Below, piece by piece: positions 24,389 through 37,109 of a DNA stretch of 64,000 bases. Under the pieces are notes generated by a model. That model saw only the letters and a list, made by a program, of their open reading frames with translations, was not told the DNA's origin and searched no databases. The stretch's first letter is position 1; every line of letters starts with the position of its first letter. Location of the stretch: contig NC_050475.1 in the NCBI RefSeq assembly GCF_013373865.1, positions 15,625,475 to 15,689,474 of the forward strand, written 5' to 3'. A program made the position numbers and the translations under genes. This DNA comes from Monomorium pharaonis (Eukaryota; Arthropoda; Insecta; Hymenoptera; Formicidae).

Positions 24389-26476
24389 GTATTTGCACAA
24401 CGTAAAATTATCTTATTCTCTGACATCATGATGGGATCGTAGTCTCGTAACTTTTCCTGAAGTATGATATATTAATTCTCTCCGTTCTCCTTTGTTAATT
24501 CACGTTTATTAATTGGAATACCGAGGGAAACTCCTTCACATACGACGGATATATTTACAAGAAGTAAATGAAATAATGCGAAATTATATAATCGTATAGT
24601 CGATAACAACGTGCTCGCGATAATATCATTCAATTCTGTAAGCGAAAAATATATCAATTTATGATATAAGTGAACATAAAATATGCAAGAACGAGAGGAA
24701 TATTTTATCCGGATAAAATTACATTTCTTGATATCAAGTTTTCTTTAAAGCGCTCAAAAGCTTCAAGGTAGTTTGTAAAAAGGTACGTTCCAAAGTATGG
24801 ATTATTTTTTTATGCTCTCTTACCTAGATAATAAAATTTTAAGAAAGTTATCAAGTTAAACGCATAATAAGACGGGCCCTACAGGCACTTTTCTTAGTAC
24901 TTGACTTGCGCATTATACAATAACGACGAATCCAGCTGACTCGCCAGGATCCTCACAATTTAGCAACGGGCCTCGCGCTTTTGTACGTAAGAAACTATCA
25001 TTCGCATTTCAATACCGGTCGCGTCTCTTTCTCTGTCTTTCTCTTCGATCATGACGAGGAGACGCGACGAGGCTTTAAGTAATATCGATATCGATACGAT
25101 AAAGCGAGTATCGGACGCGAGAAGAGGGAAAGGAAGTGGTTGAGGGGCCGGAAGAAGCATCGATATTGAATTGAAAATGGATCGCGCGGAAAACGGAGAG
25201 AACGGAAGAAGACTCGTAGCTGCTCGATAGCGAATATAACCGCGATCCGCACATAAACATTCTCCTTCCTTTCTGTTCGGCGCCTTTCATTCCCTTGCTG
25301 GTATACATCCGCCGCTTATACATATTATGAGCTTGAAAATGCGGTTATCGCGAAATTCCCTCCCCCCTCTCCCCCTTCGAGACGATTACGCGACATTTTA
25401 TTAATCTTCTCGCTGTTTCCCCCGCAGTTTCTTCCTCTCTCTCTCCCTTTCTCGTGGCAAATCAATTTTCTTTATATCTGGACTCGATTTCTATCTCTCA
25501 ACGAAATCGCGCCGTTTTTCTACGTCGACTGTGATAATAAAACGGAGGATGAGCGCGGGTAATGCTTTTTATTAAGTTTTCCTCGATAAACGTACCACTT
25601 GACTGTCGCGGATGCGACTTCGCGACTCGAGTCTTCGGGGAATTTTCCTTTACGCCGAGTTGTGCACGAGGACGATTTAGAAATACGGGATTATTAATTT
25701 CATGAACACTCAAAGGAGAAAAGAATCCAAGCGAAATTCACTCCGGGGTCTCAGGAGAGACGCTCTTCTTTTTCCGTTACGGTTGTATTTTTATTTTCCG
25801 GCGAAATTACAATATAAATTATTACGATACGTAATACAGCTGTACGATGGAAGTCGTTCCGCAAAGGTACATTTATTAAACTAAACGAAGGAGTATAATG
25901 TCCAAATGGAAGGAGGCATTTTTGCAGCACCAATTGCCATCTTGTGCCACGACGTAATTAAAACAAAATTCTTGCGCAAGTTTGTCCCAAACCTCTGTTT
26001 TCGTCTCCCGTTGAATTTTGTCGTCTTTTCCGAGCATGTTTGCTCGTACGCGAGTTTCAGATATTCCATTACGACTTGCGCTCCGAGGTAAATATAAAAA
26101 TGCTTTTCGTTCCTTGCTACATGTTTTACCTTTCTGGGCATAAATCAAAAAAGAATCTTGACATAACTCCCCGAGATCGGTTTCAGGTTAAAGTAACTGT
26201 GCAAACTTGGACAGTCGTGCATCCCCTTTTTATGTCAAACTTTACAGAAGATTTTGCCTAGCGAAATTGTAAAATATAAACGTTTTATGAAATCGTATAC
26301 GGCATTATACTGTAATAAAGTAGTTAAGTAGTAAAAGCGTATTGCATATCGGACCTTATTTCATTAGTCTCGCTAGAGACTTGAAACAACAGTGCTGACG
26401 TTCAGGTCATTTCATTGATTAATTAAAATAGACACAACTAAAATGCAAAGATGTACGATGTAATTATCGTCAAACA

Positions 26477-26691
26477 TTAACCCTCTTTCTGCAATCCAGG
26501 ATTTTTTGGCATAAGTAAAATTTTCTCCGAAATATACATGATGGAAATTGTTATTAAATAAAGGTTTTAACATTTGAGTTAAAAACTATTTGTAATAGAG
26601 ATTGAAAAGTTTTCTAAATTTTTTGAAAACCTGGAACAGTAAAAAACTTGGAGTGGACAAAAAAGGACCTAGACTGCAAACAGGGGATTAA
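26477..26691. mobile_element. piggyBac-type MITE candidate (215 bp) just upstream of exon A
   Basis: TTAA occurs at both edges (26477-26480 and 26688-26691). The left end reads TTAACCCTCTTTCTGCAATC; the reverse complement of the right end reads TTAATCCCCTGTTTGCAGTC. Both continue with CAGG or TAGG and a T-run, giving imperfect terminal repeats of about 30 bp. A TTAA target with CCY termini is the hallmark of piggyBac-type elements (established for the family). The core is AT-rich and non-coding, so this would be a non-autonomous, decayed copy. It ends 170 bp before the exon A acceptor. Confidence 0.65.
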
Positions 26692-26830
26692 TATCGAAAA
26701 AAAAAAGTTAAATCAGAATTAATCGTTTTCTCAGAACTGTGTGAAAAATGTATTAATGTAAATGTGATTTTTGATTTCTTTGTATTTGAAAACAACTGAA
26801 GTCACAAGTAACTTTTGTGCGTCCAGCCAG

Positions 26831-26861
26831 TAACTGACAAAAACTTCTCTTATCGTTGCAG
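26831..26861 (+). promoter_or_regulatory. heph: 3' splice site of exon A with branch point
   Basis: TAACTGAC at 26831-26838 is a near-ideal branch point about 25 nt before the AG at 26860-26861. A pyrimidine-rich stretch (cttctcttatcgttgcag) separates them. Reading starts in phase 0 right after the AG with GCG TTT CTC, the PTB RRM1 peptide AFLEM. Confidence 0.85.
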
Positions 26862-27011
26862 GCGTTTCTCGAAATGGCGGACGAGAATGCTGCGGCGACC
26901 ATGGTGACCTACTACGCTTCCGGCGTGGCCCAACTCAGAGGCAGAGCGGTCTACGTGCAGTTCAGCAATCATCGTGAACTCAAGACGGATCAAACGCACT
27001 CCAACAACGCG
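26862..27011 (+). CDS. heph: heph / PTBP1-like internal exon A: second half of RRM1
   Basis: This exon encodes 50 residues in phase 0, beginning AFLEM and containing YVQFSNHRELKTD. Polypyrimidine tract-binding proteins bind CU-rich RNA through four RRMs and regulate splicing in the nucleus. The peptide matches the C-terminal half of PTB RRM1: the end of beta-3 (AFLEM; human AFIEM), helix 2 with the TMVTYYAS segment, then beta-4 (AVYVQFSNHREL), then the start of the RRM1-RRM2 linker. The left boundary is the AG at 26860-26861, preceded by a pyrimidine-rich stretch and a good branch point. This is the same place where vertebrate PTB genes split the codons for Q and A in KGKNQ|AF. The right boundary is GCG|gtcagt; a second in-frame donor lies 39 nt downstream. 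The exon length is a multiple of three, so skipping it would keep the frame but remove half of RRM1. The exon carrying the first half of RRM1 was not found in the window and should lie further left. Confidence 0.93.
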
Positions 27012-27017
27012 GTCAGT
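27012..27017 (+). promoter_or_regulatory. heph: 5' splice site 1 of exon A
   Basis: GCG|gtcagt agrees with the donor consensus at +1, +2, +4, +5 and +6 but has C at +3 and C at -2. It joins to exon B in phase 0. A competing donor lies at 27051. Confidence 0.6.
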
Positions 27018-27050
27018 AGCCCAACAAATGATGTCGCCAACACCTCTGAG
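27012..27050 (+). CDS. heph: Possible alternative 3' extension of exon A (13 codons of linker)
   Basis: If the second donor (GAG|gtctgt) is used instead of the first (GCG|gtcagt), the exon gains 13 codons reading VSSPTNDVANTSE. The join to exon B stays in phase 0. The residues are polar and rich in S, T and N, like the linker residues on both sides (HSNNA before, NSNNQ after). This fits a disordered RRM1-RRM2 linker. Both donors are weak at position +3 (C instead of A or G). The first has the better intronic match and the second the better exonic AG. I cannot tell which is the major form. Beyond 27050 the frame stays open only to a TAA at 27162-27164, so intron retention would truncate the protein after RRM1. 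Confidence 0.5.
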
Positions 27051-27056
27051 GTCTGT
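27051..27056 (+). promoter_or_regulatory. heph: 5' splice site 2 of exon A (alternative)
   Basis: GAG|gtctgt has a good exonic AG but C at +3 and T at +4. It is exactly 39 nt downstream of the first donor, so both join to exon B in phase 0. Confidence 0.5.
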
Positions 27057-27819
27057 GTCATACTTCTCGCTTCACTTCTTTCTCGCTTCACTAAACCCCG
27101 GGAACGGCCGCATGAACCGCACTACGCTATTCTCGCCGAACTAACTCTTTCGATCTCCTCCTAACACTCGTTCAGCTTTTCTCCCCTCCCTCTTCTTCTA
27201 CGGTTGACTTGGGTATCTAAAAGCGAAATAACGTCGAAGCAAAGATAGACGTATCGTAGACTGGATCATCGAAGATGATATATCCTATAAATGTAGAGTT
27301 TATTCGATGAAACGTAATAACGCTGATCGTTTTGCGTTCTTATCGACAAAATAGGAACAGGGGGTGTGCTCTGTGTTCTGTTCGATGACGGTGACTTCGA
27401 TGCCTCGAGGCGTTGGCAAGCACGAAACGGGGAAACCTGTCGATACAATAGTCGTCAACTGCCTGATCGAATTAGGATTCAGATAGTATGTTATTTATGC
27501 GAGTTAATTAATTAAGCCGATATTCAGCCCCTTGTATACATCTTTGCCTAACTGTCGGGGAGGGGGGGGGGGCATACGTCGAAACGCGTGGCGCGACCAC
27601 GGCCATTTCGCCGTCAAGTCAATCTAAACACTCGCGTCCGCAAACTCCGTTATAATTAATGCGTCCATAATTTATGAACGATCCCTCGGGCGCGAGCGTG
27701 CGCGACGGTTCATCCCGCCAGACCCCTCGTCTACGTGACGCTACGTACTACTTGCAACTTGGGCGTGTCATCATGTGCTGCCGGTCATCATCGCAGCTAG
27801 TTAATTCACTGTGCAATTC

Positions 27820-27839
27820 GGGAGGGGGGGGGGGGAGGG
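27820..27839 (+). repeat. G-quadruplex-prone run
   Basis: GGG, A, a run of twelve G, A, GGG. Similar G-runs occur at 27557-27572, 28438-28449 and 33248-33264, all in the sense strand of the same intron. Confidence 0.7.
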
Positions 27840-30800
27840 ATCCGCACGAATGAAATTTGTCAGCGAATTAATTAGCACGCGAACTCGACGGGCGAATCAA
27901 TTAACGGAATTCGATTAGGGCATTCACGGTATTATGCAGCACGCGCTAACTCATGTGTTCCTTACTGCCGTGACGTTTCGCGTCGTCAAGTTTAACCAGG
28001 CATCTCTTTTTCTTTAAACGTTTCCTTGAAGCATTTGCGGGCCCGAAACGGCCGAACGGTTAGACGATGGAACGTTTCCCAGTTCCGGAAATCCGACGAG
28101 AACGATACGAATCCGCGGCGCAGCGCGTCATCGTCCTCTCTTCATCGTCTTTGTCTTTCATTTCCACTCCGCGGGAGAGTCGAGAGGTAAGCTAGTTATC
28201 GTTAACCAGCCCCGTCAATTCGCATCGTCGTAACTCTGTAAGTTTCTCGATGTCACCATCGTGTCGGTCTGTCTACTCCACCCTCCCGAGGATCTCCCTC
28301 CGTTCTTCCTCCTCTAAGTTACTGAAGTGCCGTTGCCACCCCCCGGCGGGGCGCAACTTCGCGGTGGAAGCGGACACCGATTCCCACGGGGAATCCTCCA
28401 GGAAAGTTTCACGTGTATCGGGAATGGTGGGGAATGAGGGGGGGGGGGGAAGATGGTGATGGTCCGTACGAAAAATAATAAATAAGGGAGTAAATAGCCC
28501 GGTGACGCGCGCCTCGTCGATCGCCGCGCGATGCTTTTTCTTTGACACGCGGAAACTTTCCACCACGCGTGACCGTGGAAACTTTACAATCCACGGGATT
28601 TACAGAACCGCGACGTGCGCGGTTTACTCAAGAACAAAATTTATCGTAATTCCAGGAAATTTCTATACGCTTGCGTTGCTAAATCTTGCGTTTACCATCG
28701 CTGTGCCTCACAAAGTGATTGCGTGCTCCGTTAAAGAAACAATCATGAAACACATAAAACTGGAAGAAGTTAAGAAAGAGAGACTTTTTATGCTTAGCAT
28801 ATCAAGATTTCTGGAAAATATTTCAATCATTTCCAACTTTATAAAGATTCCATCTTTAATAATTGTTTTTTTCATTATACTTTCACGATTTTCACTCAAG
28901 TAAAGGAAAGGATTTATTGTCGTTTATTTACAATGTTAAGTAATTGATTTAACTTGAAATGAAATTTTTGATATTTAAATATACTTATATTGACAGTCTT
29001 TCTTCTAATTATCATTATATGAGATATTATTGAGAGATAAATCTATATTTGTATTTAAATAATATTAAAATAATCCTTAATTGTGACAGTAAACTCTTCT
29101 CAAAAGAAAATTGCATTCCAGCGCATCAAGAAAACGCTATTCATAGTATAGTAAATCTTCATTAGAGAATAGAAAAATGCTCAAAATTCGAACGCAGTCC
29201 ATAAAAATAAAGTTTCTCAAGCGTTTTCAATAAAAACTGTAATTTTATCATCCGTATGTTTTTATAGCTTATATTATTTTTTACTTTAATATCTCGTTCA
29301 ACGATGATCGTTTGAAACTAAAATTGGTTAAACTTCAGAATCGATATACATATAAAAGTGATATATAAAAGTGATATTAAAATTATTCTCGCACCTCTTT
29401 TTTTTTAGTAGAAAAAACAGAAAGTAGACACGAGGAAGCCTTAGGGAGATGCAAAGATGGTCGGTAGAGGATTTCACGCGCGTTTATTCCCTCTACGGTC
29501 GAATGATTTCTCGCCGGGCGTCTAGACTGACAAACGACGCCGAAAAAGCAATCGCCGTGAAAGCCTCGGCGATGCACCGCATCGCGCATCGGCCTCTGTG
29601 TCTACGTGGGCGACGATGATGCTGGAAATTTCGCGGTCCGAACGCAAGACAAACGTCGCTGCGTGCTCGTCACCTGAACCGGGAAATCAATTTTATATGA
29701 ACGAAGATACAAATCCACGACGACGGCTGTCATAAAGCTCGCGCCGGTCCTGCCTTTTAGTTTCGATTAAAATACGTCGCGCATTTTCAGCGTAAGACGA
29801 ATGGCTCGTACGAATCAGTTCGTTTTGCACGATTTAATGCTCTTTGAAAAGTTATATAACGATTTAGTGTTTCCATTCTCTTGGCATTGGCTTTTTTACG
29901 TACGTTTCTTTTTGGTTTAATTTTTTGATTTGTACATCTTACCACATTACTTTTCTCGTTGATTGCCTAAGTATGATAAGCGTCTGCTAACATTTGCGAG
30001 AGAAACTATCAAACTAACGATGACTAAGAATAAGTCATGGACTTAGAAGTCGTCTAATATCGATTACTCGAGACATATAATAATTGAATCGGATGAAAAA
30101 AATCGGTAAAAGCATGAAACAGCTAGGAGAAATTAAATCCAACGAGAGAAAGAGAGAGAGAATATATTTACGAGTTAAAACGCGACAACCCCTGGGGGTG
30201 ATGTGTCGGTTAAGTAAATGCCCGGTTGGCGAACTCGTTTAATAAAGACGCCATGCGTCGCGACGCCCCGGCATTGTTTAGTAATTAATTTAGTGCCAAG
30301 CCCCGAGTAATCGCGCTGTTTAGAAATGAGTGAGATGGAAATAAATATTTCGGACGGCAAATGAAAAAAACGCGAGTGTTATTACAGGCATTGCGTCCAA
30401 AAATAGACTACTGTCAAGAGAGATCTAATTAAAATCAAATTAAATACCATTGGAATAAACCGTGCGAGCAATTAGACGCTTTCAATTACGCGCTTTGAAT
30501 ATGCAAAATTACATGTGGAAACTGAAATAATATTGATACACATTTCAATAACAGATACAGTGAAATTACGTTGAAATTGAAAATATGTTTTAATAATAAG
30601 TGCTCTGAAGACCGAACTCTACATTACTTCGTCCCGGATACATCAGCTTTTATTTCATTTTTCCAGCATAAACATCAACTCGCGGTACCTTGCGAATTCG
30701 ACTTTTAATAGATAATTTATTGCTTTATTGTCAGATTTGTTTTCTTTATACGATTAATAAAATTTTGGTGGCATCGTCAGCTTCAAGGTCCACCTTTAAC

Positions 30801-33800
30801 GTCTTTAAATGCACTTTTTCTCAAGTTTCCAAGCTCGCGAAGGGAGGAAATATTTTTTATGTGGCTTCTTGCCCGTCGCGTAACGCCACCCCCTCCGATT
30901 CCATTAGTTGGCAATTTGGATATTCCCTACCGGCGCTTTTACCGTGGTCGCGTTTATCACCATTCCCATCCTCGTTCGAATGATTTTGCTTTTGTTCTCG
31001 GCAGGATTTAATTTGGATGCGTCCGTAAATATCTTGGCATGCACCGCGAGCGAAATTTCACAGTGATTTATAAATAGAGATGTTATACGGAAAAACAAGG
31101 GAAAAAGAGCACACGGAGCTTAGAGAGAATGAGAATTTGAGATGTTTCGTCTGATACGTGTCGCTTATGTTACAATGCATTTATAGCTTGTTAATTCAAT
31201 ATTATCAAAAAATTTACAATACACGATGTCAACTTCAGAAGGCAAAAGGTAAAAGGCATTTCAATGATTTTTAGTTACGTAACAAGGTCACAAAATATAC
31301 CGGTGTTTTATATCGCAACCTCTCGGCGTTAATTGGTATTTATTCCGTACTTTTACGTATCATTGTCAAATATAAAAGCCCCAGTAAATATGGAATAATA
31401 ACAGTAAACCACAGAGCTTTCCAACGCAAACTATTTGTTATAACATCCTCGGGCCAAAAAATCTCTCAATAATGTGCTCGAAACTAAATATTCCATTATT
31501 TTTTATTTTTATAACAAAATATATTCGAGTATTTAATTTTTTTTTAATTGTGAAAGAGAAAAACCGGTTTTTGTCTCGAGATCTTATTAAATTTTGTTGA
31601 AAACCAACAAAATCTCGCGAAAGAATGACCGGTTCAAAAATTAAAATCCACATATTATTCACATTCCGTGATATTTTTATATAATATTTAGAACGAGTTT
31701 TTGTACGAAACGGCGAAAATGCGTGCGCGCCTTTAATGAACGCGCGGGCGCGAAAAAGTGTCTCTCGGAGTTTTTGCGTTTCGTCCGGAGTCGCGTCCAA
31801 GCACGGCCGTGGAAAAATCCGTGGAAAAGCTCGCCGCGATAGGCCACGCGCGCGCGGGAAATTTTTATCGCCTCGCGGCGTGGGCTGCGCCGCGGACGGG
31901 CTCCCGGTCCCCTGATACTTTTTTAAAACAGATTCCGCTCGGCGGCGGCGGCGGCGGTCGTAACAAAGGCCGGTGACAAAAGTGTGCCGCCTATGCCTGC
32001 GCCCGAACAGAAAGGGAAGGCGCGCGCGCCGGCTAATGGTTTTTCCCGACGAGGAAAACTTTTGGTCGCCTTTAGTAGTCGCCGCTCGCTCGCGCCCTTA
32101 CTAACTTAAAACCCACGTCTGGCAGGAAGCTCCGTAAAAGGCCGGCCTCGTGTCCCGCTGTAATGGCTCGACATAATAATTCTGCTTTACATCGTCGGCC
32201 TCGACGGCGACTTTTTTGCCCCGTTCTCTTGGAAAACTTCTTCCGTCGGTAGGAGGGGGAAAAAAAAAGTCGCGGAGAAGAACGCGATATAACTCTTTGT
32301 CTCTGTGGACTCTGCGCGCCTGGCTATCGAAGCGTGGCCACGTGTTTTATGTGTTACATGATCTCTAATCTACGAATAAAATTCCCGAAGAAATCTTTTC
32401 ATTATAAGATTCGTGAAAGTTATTTTTAAAAAGGGGAATTTATTTCTCAACGTTCTTACAACGAATCTTGTTGTATACGTTACAATTTAATAACTTCGCT
32501 TATGTCATCCTTGTAACTCGTTGGGCGTTGCGTGTGTACAGCTTACACAAGATTCCGAGGAACTGTCGCAGTCGCAGCACGGCCTGTTTATCCAGGAAAT
32601 TCCCTAGAAATCATTTATTCTGAAAGATTCTTAGGGCGAAATGGAAATAAGGGCAATGTTATTTATCGAAGGGAAAGCTTCTAGAAATGGAAAATCTGAC
32701 TATCTAATCAAACTTGGTCACGCATTCTTGAAATAGGTAGAGTGCGCAATGTTTAGTTTCTGAGAAATAAGAGGCTGCTATTACCTTAGAAAGCCTGTGC
32801 CAGCATATATAAAATACATTCGTGACTTTCCTCTACGTAGGCGATGCTCACGCTTATTGCTTCTGAATCTATTTTTGAAACGGTTATCCGAGCGAAAAGA
32901 TTGCCCTCTTACAATAGTTGCGATATGGATTCTAGAGGTTGTTTTTGTGTAGGCCGAGGTGTGTAAACAAGAGCGCAAAAAAAAAAAAAAAGAAAACAAG
33001 AACACTCCCGCGTACATGAATTTTCTGCAATTAACCCGTGTCAACATTAACATTTTTCGCCGACGTTTACCGGCGCGGCGCGCGATAAACGCGGCGATCA
33101 TGAATAAATCAGCGTTAGCGCGGAGTAAACGTGTTCGCTAAGCGACGCGTTTGACTAAAACCTTGTCGTTGCTTTTTATTATGGGCACTCGGTTATCGTT
33201 GGTACACTCGCGCGCACGTTGTAGATGCTATCGGGGCTGGCGAAAGAGGGAGGGGGGGGGGGGGAAACGGGTGAGCGAGAAAGAGAGATAGGAATTTCTG
33301 AGCAGAAAAAGCAATGGGACCGGGATGCAAAGTAATACAGCGACAAACTGGAAAAACAGAAGGCCAGTAGAGTAGAGCTCCGGGGGCTAGAAAAAGTGAA
33401 ATTGAATATTCGATTCAACGGCGAGGCGATAAAAATGCGCCGGGAAACGAACGAACGCTATGCACGGAACATTACGTCATACGCGGTATATAAAAATCAC
33501 AACGGGGGTGCACGTAATAAGAAAAATAAAATAGGTATAAAAGGAAGGAGACCAGGCCAAGAAGGGGGAGGGGGGAGACACGCGATTCGAAGGCCGGTAA
33601 TTCCGACGTTAAATTGAAGACTCGAAATTTGTTAACAATACTCGGCGATTAGATTGAAAAAGCACCTTACGTCCAATTAAAGAGCTAAATAATACGTACT
33701 GGCTTAATCTCGACAAGGATTATTAATCTGTTTGCCGCGCGGCCATTGTTTACGGGCTAATGCCTTCCACCGGGGTAATTGCGAGCAACATAAAAGCTGG

Positions 33801-34999
33801 GCGTTAAAGCCGGAAAAGTGATCGCGCGTATATATATAATCTTGCCGCGCGTCCGGAGGGAAACTGGCAATGGATCCCGCACTCTTTTTCCTTTCCAGAC
33901 CCCAGAGTGTATACGGAGTGGCGTAATTTGGGGCATTGTTCCCGTCCCGAATATAACGGGGGCGCCTCAATAACGGGCGTCCCTCCTCCCCCCACCCCTA
34001 CCCTCTGTTATATTTGATAATTAATACGTTGCGATACGAACCCCCGCCTCCGCGATTGTTGCGTTTCGCTATGGGTTGATTTTCCTCTTATGTCTTGGCA
34101 CCATCTTGCTTTTATAGGTGCCATTTTTCTTCGCGATCCTTTGCGGCTACGAATTTCGCGACGGACCGCAGTTTGCGGGAGTATTCGCCATTTGTCAGAA
34201 GAGCTCGTGTAATTTTTACTTATCGGCTAATAATTAAGCTAAAGCTCGAGCGTTGGGGGGGGGTAGCCCCGTATGCATTTACCGTATATTTCAAACCGAA
34301 TTGTCGCGGACGCGTCACGTGGCACGTGATTTTTCGTGGATTTTTCGGGGACGCTGTCGCGCCTTCCGGCCGTGTGCGACGGTGGCAAGTGGGCGGGTAA
34401 GGCGGAGGGCAGGAAGAAGGCAGGTGAGAAAAGAGGGTTGAGAAACGGGGAGAAGGTACAATGCACGGGGCGTCTCGCAGAAACAATGCAACGCGCCGTA
34501 GATCACCCGAGACACCCTCCATTAAAAATATTACACCACCTTGCCCGCGCGCGTCCGCCGTCCCTCCGACCCTCCGCGTTCCCGTGGCCGGCGGCTCGTA
34601 CTCTTCTCCCTCCCCCACCCCTTTTCGCGGCCGCCCTGCTGCACTTTGGCTGGCAGCCGCGACAGGTCCGAGTAACAATGTGCCATTGTTAGACCTACAT
34701 TCACAGTATCGAGCTCTGAAATATGCAAGCCATGAAGACCGTCTAGCTACAGGGACCGAGTCCTCTTCACGCACCCTTGAGCCAGACGCGCGGCCCCGCT
34801 TATCCGACCCCTACGAGTGAGTTTTATCGCCGAGAGGGAAGGTCGTTCTCGCGAAATTTCGGCCTGACCAAAAGTATATCTATCTCGTGGAATATTAATT
34901 TGCAATATCACATTTTATCTCGATGCGACGATCGTTTGACATTCACGGACATTCAGTTTCAGTTATATAATCTATAATAAAATTTATTCGTCGTTATTA

Positions 35000-35023
35000 A
35001 TTCGCCAGTTGCAGCTGGCGAAT
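35000..35023. repeat. Hairpin with 9-bp stem
   Basis: ATTCGCCAG and CTGGCGAAT flank TTGCAG; as DNA this is a 24-bp palindrome with one mismatched pair. A T-rich stretch follows. It sits at the edge of an AT-rich patch within a CpG-rich block. Confidence 0.8.
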
Positions 35024-37088
35024 CTTATTTTTATTGTTAAAGAGATATATCGATCTGTCCTCTACCTTTGAACTTGGCGCACTGGCCGCCCCATCGAGCA
35101 TATCGCGTTATCGCGCCAGGAACGCGAGAAATTGCATGTAATTTTTTTCTTGGCGGCCGAAATGGAATTTTTCACGCGGGAAAACTTTCCGACACGCCGC
35201 AATTCAATAGAGCGGACTGTAATTTAACCTAAACGGCCGTGTAATTTAACGTTCAACAAAATTTCCGACAAAAGTAAACTTCGCGGGACGGTTGATTAAC
35301 TTCCGTATCTATTTATTAATTCACGATCCCCGCGAACGCCGAGTTTGCGGGACATTTTATGAGTGCGCTTTATCGCGGCCGGCGGCGGCGGCGGCGCGAG
35401 CGAAACTCGTTTATTTCAAAACGTATGTGGCGCGAGAAAAAGCGCGACGATGTAAAAGGCTCGTTATGTCGCGGAGCCCCGGACGTAGAGCGGCTAATAT
35501 ACATCAGCGGCGTTGTACGCGGACGACAACATCTCGCATTCGATTTGAAGGTAGATATTAATTACTCCCTCGTTAATTATAATCGCGGAACGAGATAATC
35601 GTAATTGCTGACAGCGGTGCGCGTTATTGCAATAGTTGCGTGGAGATAATGGCCATCGCGTATGAGCATATGGACACAATAGTTAATCATTACCGTTCAT
35701 CCGATGAAATACGACGACGTTGTGCGCGACCTGTTAGGGCGCGGGCACGTTAAACGAAATACGAAGCGAAAACCCGCGGCGTGGCTACGTATACATTTAA
35801 CCCTCGTTAAAGATGCAAGGCGAATTGCGTTCCTCTTCGCTCACGCGAGAAGAGGAGCCGCGAGTAATCTCTCCACGGCCGGCCTAATCCATCATTTCCG
35901 CGCATTCGACGCGCTTTTCGCGCCTTTTCCCCCCGTCATATTTCACCTCCTTCCCCCGCGAGAGCTGCTTCTCTCTTTGCCCCGACGGCGAGAAAAATCG
36001 AATATTTCCCCGCAACAAATCTGAAAGGTTGCCTCTCTCCCTCCCGAAACCTTTGTACACCCTCTCGCATCGGGTCTCTCGATATCGACGGCTTTGTACG
36101 CGTATCGCGAAGTCGCACACGCGAGCCTATTGGCGCCCTCACTGGACGCGGAGCGAGGGGGGTAGAGGGGGAGAAGCGCCCGTGAAAAGGGGCGCGCGAA
36201 GATAGATCGTTCAATTTTTCCTCCCCCCCCCCCCACACATCGCCGTACCCGCGTGCCGAAACGTATGGACACAGGGGAATCAAGAGGCAGGAGAATGTCG
36301 CTTGGGAGCGCGAAGGACGTGTCCTCCCGACTTTTCGGCGAAATTCGACTTTGTCGCGCGTGAATTTTTTAGGCCGGAATTATCTTGCCGTTTCATAGGG
36401 TACTTCAGAAAAGCGTCACGCGTTAGGGGGGTGGGTGAATATCGTAGTATCCGTTATTGTATGCCGGGAGCACAATTTCCCGGTGATGCATAATGGATAT
36501 ATTATATCATATCGCCGCGCTGTGTTGTGTAATGAAAGTTTGAGAGGGTGGGAACGAAAATAGAAAAACATACACAAACCCGTGGCACATATCGCCGGGG
36601 AAGGAAGATGCGATTGGTCCCGGAATTTATCGCGAATTTTTTTCCCCCCTTTCCTCGCATACCGAGTACCGCGCGATACGTGGCTCGTTTTAATTCCGTT
36701 CGACATTACGAACTACCGCCGCGCGCGGTAAAGGTAGCTGCGCGACGATTCTGGACGGCTTCCCGCACGAGTGGCTTTTGGAGGGGTAGGGGAGGATGCG
36801 ACGTGGTGGAAAAGGGGTGACGCACAAGCCGGGAAGACTGATTATTCTGACTGCAGAAGAGTCCGTCTGGCTGGGTGGGCCACTCCATCATTTTGACAGC
36901 GGCGAATCCCGCTCGTAATGTCGTCCAATGAACGCGCGTTCTTTATCCCGCTCGCGAGCGCGAAATATGTACGAGCATTGAGAAAAAGAGAGGAAAAAAA
37001 AAGGGCGGAGAGAAGACGAGAGGGAAAAAAAGGGAGAAAGGGAGAGAGGGGAAAACAAAAACGGAAATCGTGAAAAAGCGAGACTGCC

Positions 37089-37109
37089 GGGGGGAGGGGG
37101 AGGGGGGGG
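37089..37109 (+). repeat. G-quadruplex-prone run
   Basis: Runs of six, five and eight G are separated by single A bases, enough G for four tracts. Confidence 0.75.

Larger units (their letters stand above)
1..26861 (+). other. heph: heph intron (left end outside window), at least 26.9 kb
   Basis: This stretch ends at the exon A acceptor and has no recognised coding exon on either strand. I looked for an upstream PTB exon ending in a KGKNQ-like peptide before a GT donor and saw none, so the intron probably starts left of the window; a small 5' exon cannot be excluded. The sequence alternates CpG-rich blocks (about 1050-2700, 6550-7600, 8200-10500, 18500-20500, 21700-23150) with AT-rich blocks (about 5070-5960, 10870-11950, 13430-14400, 23200-24900, 26250-26800). 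Contents listed separately include inverted-repeat elements at 2696-2914, 10826-11966 and 26477-26691, simple repeats, palindromes and a G-rich tract. The long frames inside (for example 6766-7335 on + and 9221-9838 on -) are biased-composition chance frames. Confidence 0.8.

Noticed and set aside
27051..27164. Continuation of the exon A reading frame to a stop at 27162
   Set aside because: Beyond the second donor the peptide (VCVILLASLLSRF...) has no relation to PTB, and exon B resumes the correct peptide 19 kb downstream. It is intron, relevant only if the intron is retained.
34220..34820. Several overlapping frames of 75 to 184 codons on both strands
   Set aside because: A GC-rich block with few stops in any frame; none shows a conserved domain, so all are chance.
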